Positions 36,355 to 47,892 of a stretch of 64,000 nt of DNA are shown here, one piece after another (position 1 is the first letter of the stretch; each line of letters opens with the position of its first letter). This stretch comes from Tausonia pullulans (lineage: Eukaryota; Basidiomycota; Tremellomycetes; Cystofilobasidiales; Mrakiaceae). A program made the position numbers and the translations under genes. The stretch lies in the NCBI GenBank assembly GCA_951802195.1, contig OX637631.1:930001-994000 (forward strand), in the 5' to 3' direction. The notes below the pieces were generated by a model. The model worked only from the letters and a program-made list of their open reading frames with translations, made no database searches and was not told the DNA's origin.

Positions 36355-36460
36355 TTTCCAAGTCGTTGCGCTGAACATCCAGAGTATGAGGCACTTCGCT
36401 TTCTTTTTGGGCAAGGGGAACGAACGCACTTCAAAGCGACCAGACGTGGTCCTTCCAACT
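36355..36460 (+). mobile_element. Possible LINE ORF2 5' remnant
   Basis: The frame reads VVALNIQSM ... KRPDVVLP, the usual start of an APE-type endonuclease in LINE ORF2. A 31-bp segment (36358-36388) matches the start of the 60-64 kb ORF2 at about 25 positions, including GAACATCCAGAG. It lies about 115 bp upstream of the permuted tRNA-Gln, opposite in sense. Short and degenerate. Confidence 0.35.
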
Positions 36461-36855
36461 CTCTTCTCTCTTACCCTCACATACTCTTTATTCTTTCTTC
36501 CTATACATCCTTTTTCCCCTCTCACCTCTTTCGGGGAGAGCGCGCGCTTTCCCTCCCCACGTCGGCTCTCTCCCATTGACCACGGCCATTGTGCTTGACC
36601 TTATGGGTGTCTCAATGGGTAGCATACGATAGTATGAATGAATGACAAAAGAGTCGCTGCCGTGGTGCTCCTACTCGCGACGCGCGCTGCGCGCATGCTT
36701 GGTCGCTCACTGATCCACGGTCGGTTCTCTTGCGCGGCTTTCCGCGCTCTTTCCCTGCGGACAGGTCCCACAGTTCCTGCGATCTTAGGTTTGCCGCTGT
36801 CGATGTCAAGCAACAACCAAGGGGGGAAACGTCTAGCATCTCCATCGATCACGCT

Positions 36856-39684
36856 TCAATCCCACACCCCAACCTCCTTGAGGACGCCCGCAAGCCGCTT
36901 GTACTCGAGGAGGAGTTCGGCGACCTCGTCGATCCTCAGCTCGCCCGCCCGACACTCGAGGAACCGCTTGTTCGGACCGGCGACGACATCCTCCTGCGGC
37001 GAGGACGTAGAAGTAGCCGGCGGCGGGGGCGTGTGGAACGTCGACGCTCCGCCACCGAGAAGCGAGGCCCGGCGGGATTGGGACGACGCTCCACGTGTCA
37101 GGGGCAGCGATCCCGGCGTAGGCGAGGGGGGCGAAGGGATGGGCGAGGAAGAGGTGGCGACGGTGGCAAAGAGACCCGCCTGGGAGAAGCCAAGGGGTCA
37201 GTCACTCGCGCTACGACGCCCAAGATGTCAACAGCTTACTTTGGGCAAACTTGTACTTGAGCTGTTGGGCGACCCAGCCTCGAGGGTGGATGCACCCCCA
37301 CCACTACCTGACCCGAGCCGGGCGAACCGCTCCGAGATGCTCATCCGCTCGCTGCGTTCCTGCCCAGCCGATGGGTTCCCGACGTTCGTGGGAGGCATGT
37401 ACGACGACGACCTCCGACTCGAGGCGACGCTCCGGACGCTCCTCAGGGAGCGAGTGTCCGCTGGGCCAGCGTCGTCGTCGTCGCTCGACCGCATCCCCCG
37501 GTCGCGCTCGTCGTCGTCGTCGCTGTCGTCCTCGCGCTCGTAAATCGATCCAGGCCGACTCGAAACCTCAACCATCTCCCGCCTCGGCCCCCATTCACTC
37601 GCCGTCCGAGAGGACGCGATAGAAGAGTTGGAGCTTCCTGCTCCCACGGACGACGCAGACCCACCCGCACCACCCCCCATCGTCGACCCGATGGACCCAC
37701 CGAGCAGAGCGCTCCCGCTGGCGGACCGCTCACGGCTCCCAATGCCCGCGACGCTCGCAGTGAGGCTGGCGATGGAGAACGCCGAGGCCCGTCTTGGTGG
37801 ACCACCCGGTCGAGTGGCGCCGCCTGCCCCACCTGCTCCTCCTCCCATGTCGCCGACAACGCCCCCCGGGAGCTGAACCAAGAGTCCCTCAGCGGCAGCG
37901 CCACCGAGAGCATGTCCCGTGTTGACAAGCGACCGTAGGGCGCCCAAGCCGGACCCCACGACGTTGTTGACTCCCGAGACGGCCAGCTCCCCGACGGCGC
38001 TAACCTTCCCGCGAAGCCTCGACTGAGCAGCCGCCACCTGCGCAGCCGACCCCGTCGTCGCCGCCGAGATGGACGACAGGTCTCTCTGGAGGTCCGGGTC
38101 GATCGGTGCGAGCTCCCCGACGGCGAGGACCTTGTCGGATCCACCGAGCCCGAGCGACGCCGGGTCGACGTTCTCGAGAAACTCGACGACGGCCGTGATG
38201 TTGACGAGCGCGTAGGAGGCTTCGCCGGAGAAGCACATCGACGCTCGGTAGCGCTGGATGTAAAGCAGGTGCGAGACGAGCCTGAAGGGGTTGGCCTTGA
38301 CGACGCTGAAGATGATCTGGGGAAGGGGGACCGGATTGGTTCAGTTATTAGAGCTTCTAAGCCGGAGCGCTCAGGGCAGGAGGACGCACGATGGGCAGGA
38401 GCAAGTCCGCTCCCGAAGCACCGCCCTTTTCACGATCTCCTCCTGTCGAAGATACGACAGATCGGACCGAGGCGCTCGAAGGCGCGACCTTCTCATCCTC
38501 CGTCTCTTTCCTCTCCGGCTTGGCAGGAAGCAACACGCTGTCGCCCATCGCCTCTCCGACAGCGACCGAGTGCTCCCCCTCCGACTCAACCCCATGAGCT
38601 TTGCTTGCCTCGGTCGTCGCCTCCTCCTCCTCCTTGTCGTCTTCCGCCGGCTCCTCCAGCACGAGCGCAGGCACCTCCTCGAGCTCAGGCTGTGTCAACT
38701 CCAGCGACGTCGACCCGCGGGGCGTCCTCTCTTCGTCGGTCGTCGTCGTCGGCCGGCCAACCTCACCATCTGCCGGCTTCTTCTCCGACCTCGTCGACGT
38801 TGCCTTTGTCGGCGAGAAAGGCGGCGACGTCACTGTCGGCGGGCTCGGGATCCCCGGTGGCACCCTCCCATCCTCCGACTCGGACGCCTCGGATGCGGCC
38901 ACGGGAGGTTTGTATGGCTCGCCCTCTGGGCGGAGGCGGATCGCCGGGAGCTCACGGAGACGCTCGATGACGAGTTGGTGGGCGCGGACGAGGACTTGGG
39001 TTTGCGCCTTGGGGGACTGACACGAGGGGGCTTGGAGCTTCGTGAACTCTGCGGCGCGCGTTGGAAGGATGGAGGTATGTTAGCGAAAAGACCGAGAGGG
39101 AAGGTGGGCAGGAGAGGCAACGCACCCTTGCCGACGGCCTTGACAATCTCGTCGAGCCCTTGAACGACCTCTTCGTCCAGCGTTCCGTCTGGATGGGTGG
39201 TGACGACCCCGAGATGGCCCAGGCTAAGATCAAGCATGTTGAGCGCGGCGATCCGCGAGGCAAGCGCTGCGTCGTGCTTGGGGTCGTTGGAGGTCGGTGG
39301 CGAGAAGAGCAAGTTGTGACCAAGCCCCAGGAGAACTCTCTCGACGCGATCGACGCCCTCCAACGCGCGCTTCTCCACCTCTCGCTCCCGCCGCTCAGCA
39401 GCGGTCTTGTCCTCACCTTCAACAGCATAGCTCTCCTTCGCGTACACCGCGTACAAGTCGTTATAAACGAGTGTAAAGAACGCCTGGTACGTCGAGGAGC
39501 AGACTTCGGGGTCCGACCAGGTTGAGGGAGGCGGGAACGTCGAGAGGGTAGGGACGGCGGGGACCTTGGAGTTGGACTTGGAGGAGAGGGTCGGGGTGAC
39601 AGAGGGGTGGGACCGGGACTGCGAGGCGGGAGGGTGGGGAAAGCTAGCGAATCTGAGGAACCGAGGGAAGAGGTGGAATCACTC

Positions 39685-39716
<32 letters not shown>

Positions 39717-41604
39717 GCTGCAACTAGACGCACCTCTTGACAGCTGCCACAATCCCCGTTGGAAGGCCCTCGAGCTCCTTCGTCATCCACTCGCGGAGCG
39801 CCCTCCCCGTAGCCTTCTCCATATCGGCCCGCTTGAGCGGCCGGTCGACCCCCCAAGCGGAGATCAGGACGTCGTCTCGAGGCTTGTCCGTCGTCGAAGG
39901 CGCTGTCGCCCTTGCTGCGTCGGATGAAGTGACAGAAGGGGACGTTGGAGAGGACGGGGAGGAGGCCGGGATGTACTCGGCTGCAGAGCTAGCTCGCCTC
40001 GGGGGGTGTCCGGTGCTGGTCGTCGTTCCTGAAGACAATTCGGTAGCCTCGGGCTCCACGACGACGGGAATCTCCTTCTCCACCGACGACGGCGATGTCG
40101 GCGGCGGTGGCGTCGGCTGTCGTTCCGGAGGAGCCGACTTCACCGGTGCAGCCCTCGACCCAAAGAACCCAGCGAAAGGGTTGGAGATGCGCGTCGCAGA
40201 GGCTGGGAGCGCCGCGCTCACGGCTCTTGGGCGAGAGGTAAGCGACGGCGGGAACAGGGAGGACGAGGTGGAAGTGGGGGCTATGGGGATTGGGGGAGGG
40301 AAGGGCAGGACAGAGGAGTAGAGGAGAGGGGTGAGTGTTGGGAAGGAGGGGGATTGCTGTTGGGTGAAGTTGATGGGTGGGATAGTGAGATGGGCGAGGG
40401 TGACCCTGGGGATAGAGGCGCAGGTGGTGCGTGAGTCGGAGCGGGATAGCGACAGTGAGATTGTCACATGAGGCACACTCACGACCGAGAAGCAGGATCC
40501 ATCAGGCGCGCCATGATGGGCCCGTTGGCCGGGATGAAAGAGCAGAACGTGAGGGCGTCACTGCGAAGTTCATGTGTCAAGTCAGGGGAGCGCGCTTCGA
40601 CGGGGCCTCCCTCGCTCTCACGCACCTTGACATCGTCCCGACGAGACCACTGAGTGTGACAACGAGCGCCGGGGTGGTCTCGGAACTCTCTGATGTTCCG
40701 CCCGTGGCAAAGACGAGATGCTCTCGGACGACCTCAGGCGTGATCTCGACGGAGGACGCCGGCGTCGCGAACGGGAGGAGCAACGTGAGCTGAGATGATC
40801 GGAGTGGAGAATCGACCATCAGTTTCAAGCGAGCCATAATAGCCCCTCTCCCTGCCCGTCCAATCTTACCCTTTTGACAAGCACGAGATCCTTCACCTCC
40901 TCCCAAGCGCGTTCTCCGCCCTTGGCCACGAGCGTCTCGAGCATCTTCATCCCGAGCGAGTCGTTACCGAGTCCGACGCCCCGCTGGGCCTCGGCCTTGA
41001 GGCTCGTCAGCTTGAGCCGGTCTTTGAGGCTCGTTGTGCGGCTTAGTGCAGGACTCGTGTTGCCGGCGGTTGTCGACACGGTCGAGGACGTGCCAGAGCC
41101 AACGTCGTCGGTGTCCCCTCCTCCTCCCCCGGCGGGCGATGATCCTCTTGCGATCGCGCCACTGTTGCTGCCCTCCGACGTGGCGACGGAAGACGACGAG
41201 ACGGAGCCGGCGACTGGGGAATCCTGGATGACGTCGGTTGAGTCGAGCTGGGACGTTGAGATGGTCGGTGTGACCGGGTTGGAGAAGAGCGGAGGGATCG
41301 TCGTCGTCGCTGACGTGGTGGTCGGGGAGGACATCGACGACCCGGCTCCACCAGCTCCAACAGTCCCAGTGGAGGAATGGCCAGGAAGGGACGAGATGGA
41401 ACCCCCGGGTGTCCTCCGTCTGGGTGCGTACGGCAAAGGGTGGAGCGTCGTCTCTGGCGACGAGTCGGGCCCCCCGCCGAGAGGGTGCGACGTCGAGGGC
41501 GTGAGCGCGCCGGCTTGATCGGAAGAGGAGGGCGACGAGCTTGGCCGGAGGAAGCGGTTGGCGGAATTGCGACCTAGGGAGGTTGAATTGAAGATGCCGG
41601 ACAT
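36856..41604 (-). CDS. VPS9-domain Rab guanine nucleotide exchange factor
   Basis: Eight exons: 40870-41604, 40626-40789, 40483-40560, 39734-40405, 39126-39643, 38390-39048, 37240-38316, 36856-37179; 1,163 aa, phases agree. Start at the ATG at 41604 (MSGIFNSTSLGRN). VPS9 domains activate Rab5/Vps21 GTPases at endosomes. Key parts: LVYNDLYAVYAKE near residue 590, GADLLLPIIIFSVVKANP near 935-955 with the catalytic Asp, RLVSHLLYIQRYR, and GEASYALVNITAVVEFLEN with the catalytic Tyr. An acidic, low-complexity insert of roughly 150 residues splits the domain just before GADLLLP. A Ser-rich C-terminal part ends with a helix (RIDEVAELLLEYKRLAGVL). The N-terminal segment with LTLLLPFATPASSVEIT and FCSFIPANGPIMARLMDP is conserved-looking but not recognised. 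Confidence 0.87.
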
Positions 41605-42456
41605 GACGGCCGCTTGCGAGGAGATCAAGGGAGATGGGAGGAAGAAGGGGCTGAGAGAGAGAGGAAGGGAGGCAACGGGCGTCGATGCGGGAGGCGAGAG
41701 AGCTGGCACCTCCTCGCTTGCTCAGGCGGGGGGCGAGTGATGCTCGACGAGAAGGGAGGGAAAGGGGGCGCTAGGACAGGGAGCTATATGTCGGTACGAG
41801 TGAGAGAGGGTTGGGACGGTCGTCGTGGTCGGAGGTGTGAAGGTGAGAGGACATCAAACGAGGGGCGAGACGCGCACCGGACCGCACGCGAGAGCAGCAA
41901 GAGAGCGAGAGATCATGCACATCTCCGCAGCCCTCATACTCGCCCGTCGTCACTCTCGGATGCTCCCCTCTGTCTCCATGTAAGCTATATTTCTCTCTCT
42001 CTTTCTTCTCTCTTTTTCGTAGATATGCCGAACTTGACGATCAAGCGACCAAGACGCGCCTGTCTTACACCGTACTGGAGCTGGCTTCCTCCAAGAAGCC
42101 GACCTCAGCAAGCCTCGACATGTCGCTTGTCGGCATCGACCACTCTACGAGCGGGATAGAAGTCGGTGTTGAAAGGAGAGAAAGCTTATTTTCCTCCGGC
42201 GGTGTCGCCAGACACCCTCGAAGGGTGGACGGCAAGTCGTCCTCCTGTCACCTGCCGTCCGCGCTGGCGACCCCCACGTTTACTCGTCGGCTCGCCTGTC
42301 TGCAGCTGCGGCCTTGGTTGCGGGTGGGCGGCTGCATCCCACGACATTCTCGCACACGCAGGCCGACCAAAGCGCGCGGCCGGGCATACGCGCACCCAAC
42401 GACGCGTCGTTGCCGGGCTCGAGGCAGCAATTCTTGTATAGACCACCCGCCCGGAA
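41605..42456. other. Spacer upstream of the VPS9 gene and 3' of mS33
   Basis: About 850 bp with no supported gene. Short frames on both strands lack codon bias or motifs. Includes a CT-repeat near 41990-42010. Confidence 0.4.
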
Positions 42457-43020
42457 TCACTTGAGCTTTCCAGCTCCACGAAGCACGGCTCTCCGTCCCA
42501 GGCCTGGAGGTAGAGGAGGGGCCAGACGAGAGCAGGGTGAGGGAGGGGTGGGCGGTCAGGTCAGTCAGTGGTCATCGGGGAGGCTGGAGGACGAAGCGGA
42601 GACAAGCAGCACTGGTTCACTCTCGCTCGCTCGCGCACTTCCTCCACTCGCATCGCCAGAGACGAGCGATCGACAGAGAGAGAGCGAGCGAAGGAGCAAG
42701 CGAGCGAAAGCCAGTCTCTCTCCCAGGGACTCACCCTTCTTCGGCTTGGCCTTGCCCCTCGCAAGCAGCCTCGCGTTCGTCTCCACCCGGTGTTGCTCCG
42801 CCTCGTTGACCCAGCCCTGCGGGAGGGCGAGCACCTGCCGCGCGATGTTATCCTTCACCATCGGCGGGTACCACGAGTTGAGGACGGGGCCCTTGAGCGG
42901 CCGGGTGAGGTGCTCGATACCCGTTCGGAGCTTGAGCGGGTTATAAGGGGTCTGGAGGACGGTCGACTTGAGGCGAAGGAGGTCTTGAAGGCGGGAGAGG
43001 GCTGGTGGACGGAGGGACAT
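42457..43020 (-). CDS. Mitochondrial small-subunit ribosomal protein mS33
   Basis: Exons 42735-43020 and 42503-42457 give 110 aa. Start at the ATG at 43020 (MSLRPPALSRLQDLLRLKS). The family signature is clear: VLQTPYNPLKLRTG, then LRGP-type LKGPVLNSWYPPM, NEAEQHRVETNARLLARGKAKPKKG. mS33 (yeast Rsm27, human MRPS33) belongs to the mitoribosome small subunit. The last exon is uncertain. The chosen one yields the basic tail GLGRRAVLRGAGKLK. An acceptor nearer the donor (CTTCGTCCTCCAG) would give ASPMTTD instead. Divergent from the RGS-LOV gene. Confidence 0.85.
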
Positions 43021-43994
43021 GATGACGGGGGGGGGAGGAGCCAACTGGGTAGCGGCAAGGTGGAGAGAGAGAGAGAGAAGGGCAAGCCGGTGGTTGTCGG
43101 CGCACGCGAGGAGAAAGAGTCGCGGACCAGACGGAGACCGCGCCGGGCAGACCGTCTCTGTCCTCCTTGACGACACACGGCGTACAGTGCGCCATCTCCC
43201 TCGCTGTTGGTCTTTGCAAGCGGAACCGACAGCAGAAGAATGCGGCACTGGTGGGTATGTCCGACTGCGCCCCCCATCCTCGAGTGGTCGTGTATAGAGC
43301 TGCGCGCGCTTGTGCCACCGTGCCGCCCCCGGATGAGACGGGCAAAACTCCGACGCGCGGCGTCGAGAGAGTGCGATAACAACGGGGGAGGATTTAGGGG
43401 ACTCGATAGCTGTCTCTTTGGAAGGTCTGAAGAGAGGAGAAAGGCCGACTCATGCAGAAGAGCGCTCGCAGTTCCCGACTTGACACTCCGATTCCCCATC
43501 GATCCCTTTCATCGACCGACACGCCTCGTGCTCAAGAGCGAGGGAGGGGGAAAGCAAGCAGGGACGCGGCAGGCCGGAGAGGCCCAGCTGTCCATCCGGA
43601 GTGGGCGAGGCTGCAGACGGAGACGATGTTCGAGTGCGACGGAGGGCGACCGTCGCCGACCGCTGCTGACCAAACATACGCGTCACAGGCCGCACCAGGC
43701 CATGCGCGGCGCCCCGCCTGGGCGAGCCGGGAGACGGACCCGTAGAAGCAGGGCGGCGAGGAGAGCAGACCAGGGTCCTTTTCTCTCATCTGCCACCACG
43801 CTCTCACGGCTCCCTTCGCCTCTCGACAAGGCCGAGCTCCCACCAACAGAGACCCCCAGCAGCTGAGAAGCCAGCCCCAAGGCAACTCCGGCTGCCCCAT
43901 TCCCGCTCCAGCCCCAGCCCACCACCCCTTCGCCGGTCGTCCCCCCGTGCCCTTGCCCGGCTTGGCGGAGACCCTCTTGATACCCTGCTCTGCA
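43021..43994. other. Divergent promoter between mS33 and the RGS-LOV gene
   Basis: 974 bp between two start codons facing apart. No open frame with support and no RNA gene seen. Confidence 0.5.
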
Positions 43995-46900
43995 ATGGCC
44001 TCCCTCTCCAACGCAGACGGCCCCCCGGCCACCACACCGGACCACGACCTCGGCTACGAGGAGGACGAGGAGGAGGAGGACGAGGAGGTCGATGCCGGCG
44101 GACTGTCCAACGATCAACAGGAGCACGCTGACGGCTCGACAGGGGGGCAGCCAAGTTCGCGGCCGCGCTCTCAGCCGAGCGAGGGAAACCTGCCCGTCCA
44201 AGGTGAGCGCTGCGTCGCCGGTCGTCGTGCCAGGATGCGGGCGCAGAGATCGTAGGAGAGTGGAAGGGGCATGGGATCGGTTCCTTCCGACGTCCTGCGA
44301 CGGGTTCTCTCCTGTTCTCCCGTGCTTCTCTCCCTAGCGGAGCGCAACCGCCCTGTCTCCTTCGGCCTTCTCAGCCCTCTCCTTCTTGTCCGGCCGCTGA
44401 CGTCGTTGCTGCCCCCCCCCTCGCCCTGATGACCCGTCGCATGCACACAGACATGAAGCACCACCTCGACCTCTCCAAGGTCAAGGCCAGCCGCGCCGTC
44501 CAGCACCACGCTAGAAACGCAGCCGCCGACCGTCGGAGGGCTGCGTCGGCCGCGTCCCAGGCAGCGAAGGAGCCCGAGGCCTCGTCCGTGGCAGTCTCGA
44601 CGACCTCCAACGGCGGCGGCGAGTCGAGTAATCCAAACAGCAGCTCCTCAAGCCCTCCTGCCGGGGCCGGGACTCACTCGACGGCCGCCAACGCTTCTGC
44701 TGGTGCTGCTGCTTCGTCGAGGTACGATGCGCGGAGGATGTCGTCTTCGTCGTCATCTGGGCCCAACTCGTCCGAAGGCGCTCCAGCGCCTCCTTCCTCG
44801 TCCGGGTCCCTCCCTCTCAGCTCGCCCTCGGTGGGCGCCGGAGGAACCACGACGGGAGGAGGAGTTGGCGGCAACAGCAGCTCCCACGTCCCCGCGTTTG
44901 TGACCCCCCGGATCGCGCCAGGCATATTCTTTGGTGCACCCAGGTTCGACAAGAGTTCCCATGCTGGCAGAGCAGGCCGAGGCTATTTCCCGACGGCCAA
45001 CCTCCCTCCGCCATCGGCGACTTCGTTTCTGCCGTCTGCGGGGTCTTCTGGCGTTGCTGACGTCGACAACGACTCGAAACCGCCGACCCGACTGGGACCC
45101 AGGACGGTTGAGGCTCCCTCTGGCGGGTCCGAGGGGGGTTTCAAGCGTCAGGGTTCGCACTCGTCGACCGAGGGTGACCATTCGTCGTCTGAAGGATCGA
45201 CGACTCCCCAGAACAGCGACACGACGCCGACGGGGGAGAAGACCGAGCGGAAGATTGACGGAGCGTTCCTGACGCTGCCAGATATGGCAAACGCTGAGCC
45301 GGGGGCACCGACGTCTCGTGAGTGTACGCTAGGGAAGAGCAAGGAGACTCGTGAACTGACCCTTTCTTCTCTCGCGTCCTGTTCAGGACCGGCTCGAGTC
45401 GTTCAGAGGGTGACCGCAGCAAATTTACCTGAGTGATGCGCATGTACTTGTGACTGACCTCGGCTTCCTCATTCTCCAGGGTCTCGACGAGTCAATCCGC
45501 CAGTACATGGACATCAGTGCCTTTGAAAGGCTCATGCGAGAGCCTGTGCGTCCAACTTTATCTCTTCCGCTTGTCTCCATCTCCCGACCATCTTTCTGGG
45601 TCGACACCAGATTGCCCGCGACCGTCTCCGGGAGTACCTCGACGTCCACGGCTCCTCTTCGTCCGCTGCATGCCTCACCCTCTACCAGGACGCGATCAAC
45701 TACGACCGATTCCTCGAAGAGTTCCGGCTCATTGGCGCCTCCCTCCACGCCAATTTTGTCGACCCGGACGCGCCCCGCCCCGCCCAGCTCCCCATCGAAG
45801 TCGCCCAGGCTGCGCTAGCGGCGCTCAAGATGCAGGAGCGGTACCTCCGGACGAGCCCATTCGCTGCAGCGGCCAAGCTCGCGCTTGAGACGCTTTATCG
45901 GGATGAGTTCTCTCAGTTCGTCAGGGAGAAGATCGCTCAGCAGGCGAGGATGCGGCTGGGCGTGTTCCCGTCGCAGCAGGAGCGTGGAGATCTGGGAGAT
46001 GTTTTCTGTCTGACGGACCCGCGGCTGGTGCGTGGTCTGATCCTGCTGTCCCACTGTTACCGCGAGAAGCACGACTCATTTACCCGCCCTCTAGCCCGAT
46101 TCGCCCATCGTCATGGCTTCGGACGGTTTCTGCCGACTGACGGGTTACGATCGCGAGCAGATCATCTCTCGAAACTGTCGATGTAGGTCCCTCCTCCTGC
46201 CTTCCCCAAGCCTTCCTTCGCTGACCTCTCTTGTCCTTACACAGTCTTGCAGGGTCCCTCCACGGACGTCGCTGCTGTCCGCCGGATTCGCGATGCAATC
46301 AAGTGTGAGCCTGCGCTTCTCCACTCCTTTTTCCCCTTTCTTATCTAACGTCCTCCCCACCTCTCAGCCGGCAAGCCCGTGTGCGAGATCATTCTCAACT
46401 ACAAAGCCGACGGCGCACCCTTCTGGAACTGTCTTTCCCTCATCCCCGTCAAGAACGCATCGAACCGGATCGAGCTTTTCATTGGTGGTCAGGTTGACAT
46501 CTCCGAGGCGCTCGCCAACAATCAGACGCTCTCCTTCCTCGTCGGCTCCTCAGACTCGGTCGATGACGTCGACGACGATGAGAATGGCGACGGAGAGAAC
46601 GGAAGCGACTCGACGAGAGGCGCCAACGACGACGGGTCGACGCTCGTCCGGTTCAGCCAGGAGGTTGTCTCGACCGTCGAGAGGGCGCTCGGTCATCGGT
46701 CAGTCTTTGGTCTCTCAGGTGAGACCGATGAGCTGGGTCGATCGAGGGGCAGCGCTACGGGTGGCGGAGGCGTCGGTGGTACTGGTACCCGCTTCGAGAA
46801 CAGGCGATCCTCCAATCTTCGTCTTCCTCCCTTCGTGGCTGCGGCTGCGGCTGCTGCCCAACAAGAGGTGGGCGATGACCGCCCTCTCGAGCGTATGCCG

Positions 46901-47311
46901 ACTGGCACGGAGGTCTACTCCCGACTCCTCCTTGTCTCGACCGTCGACTTTGACATCCGATACGTCACAGCCGGGCTCCTGCTTCACCTCGGTTTCCCCA
47001 TCTCGACGCCAAAGCAGGTTTACGCCTCGCCCCTTCTCCACCACTCGCTCCTCGACGTCCTGAGGCTTCCGACGCAGCGCGAAACAAGCAAGCTTATCGT
47101 GACGGTCCGGACCGTCTTTGAGCGCGGCGTCTCCTACTCGGTCCGTGCAGGTCTAAGACAGAATACAGCCAACTCTGGCGCAGCCGCCAGCAGGAGGCGA
47201 GGGTGGTTCGTCGATGAGTCCGGGACGCGGTTACAGATGGGGCTCATCCATCTCACGCCGCTCCGAGACTATGGAGGCAGGGCCGACATGTTCGCCGTCG
47301 TCTTCGGTTGA
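43995..47311 (+). CDS. RGS-LOV protein, putative blue-light receptor
   Basis: Eight exons: 43995-44202, 44451-45317, 45388-45410, 45480-45545, 45611-46027, 46095-46182, 46245-46304, 46368-47311; 890 aa. Start at MASLSNADG. Residues 1-365 are Ser/Gly-rich with an acidic patch. The RGS domain spans about 367-500 (SIRQYMDISAFERLMREP, ARDRLREYLDVHGS, AINYDRFLEEFRLIG, LYRDEFSQFVREKI); such domains speed GTP hydrolysis by G-alpha. A LOV domain follows at about 520-620: DSPIVMASDGFCRLTGYDRE, then the flavin-adduct motif NCRFLQG with its Cys near residue 556 (split by an intron), and NYKADGAPFWNCLSLIPV. A second PAS-like fold closes the protein (SRLLLVSTVDFDIRYVTAG ... DMFAVVF). RGS-LOV proteins are known from fungi, where some bind membranes in blue light. 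The adduct Cys is kept, so photochemistry is likely. Confidence 0.88.
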
Positions 47312-47892
47312 ACGATACCTTCTTCTCCTCCAACTCATCATGTCCCTTTTTATATCCTCGCTCTGCCAATCATGGCGGATCGCCTTGCAATATTCTCCTT
47401 GCTCTTTCTAGCTTCCCCTCATCCTTCCTACCTCTCACCATTGCCCTACCGCTCCTCTGGCTTATCAACAACGACATTCTTATCTCTTACCCCTCTCTTC
47501 TGTGTTGGGTCATTTTCTTGTCTCCTGTCTTTCCATGCCTTTTGTCTCGCGAGCGAACGAAGGCGGTCGGGCGGGCGGCTTGTCCCCATCCCCTGGCCGC
47601 CTGCTTCCTCCCCACTTTTCCGTTCTTTTATCTTCATACCTCTTTTACGCTTTCAATACAAGATATAAAGCGAGCAACACAAGCTAGACCGAGCTGGAAA
47701 TTTCTGAAGTCGGCAGCTGCGCGCCGCAGTCCTTTCGCTCTTTTCCAACCTCGGCGTCGCCCGAGGCTAGTCGGTGGACAGTGAACCCTGAAGCGAGCGT
47801 CTCCCGTTCAACGACCATCCCGCTGCCCTCCACCCAACCCCCACCGCTCTCCTTCTGCACAGCCTTCCTGATACTTCCTCCTCACTAACCCC
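47312..47892. other. Spacer after the RGS-LOV gene
   Basis: 580 bp of CT-rich sequence, fitting 3' UTR followed by the promoter of the next plus-strand gene. Nothing else recognised. Confidence 0.4.
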
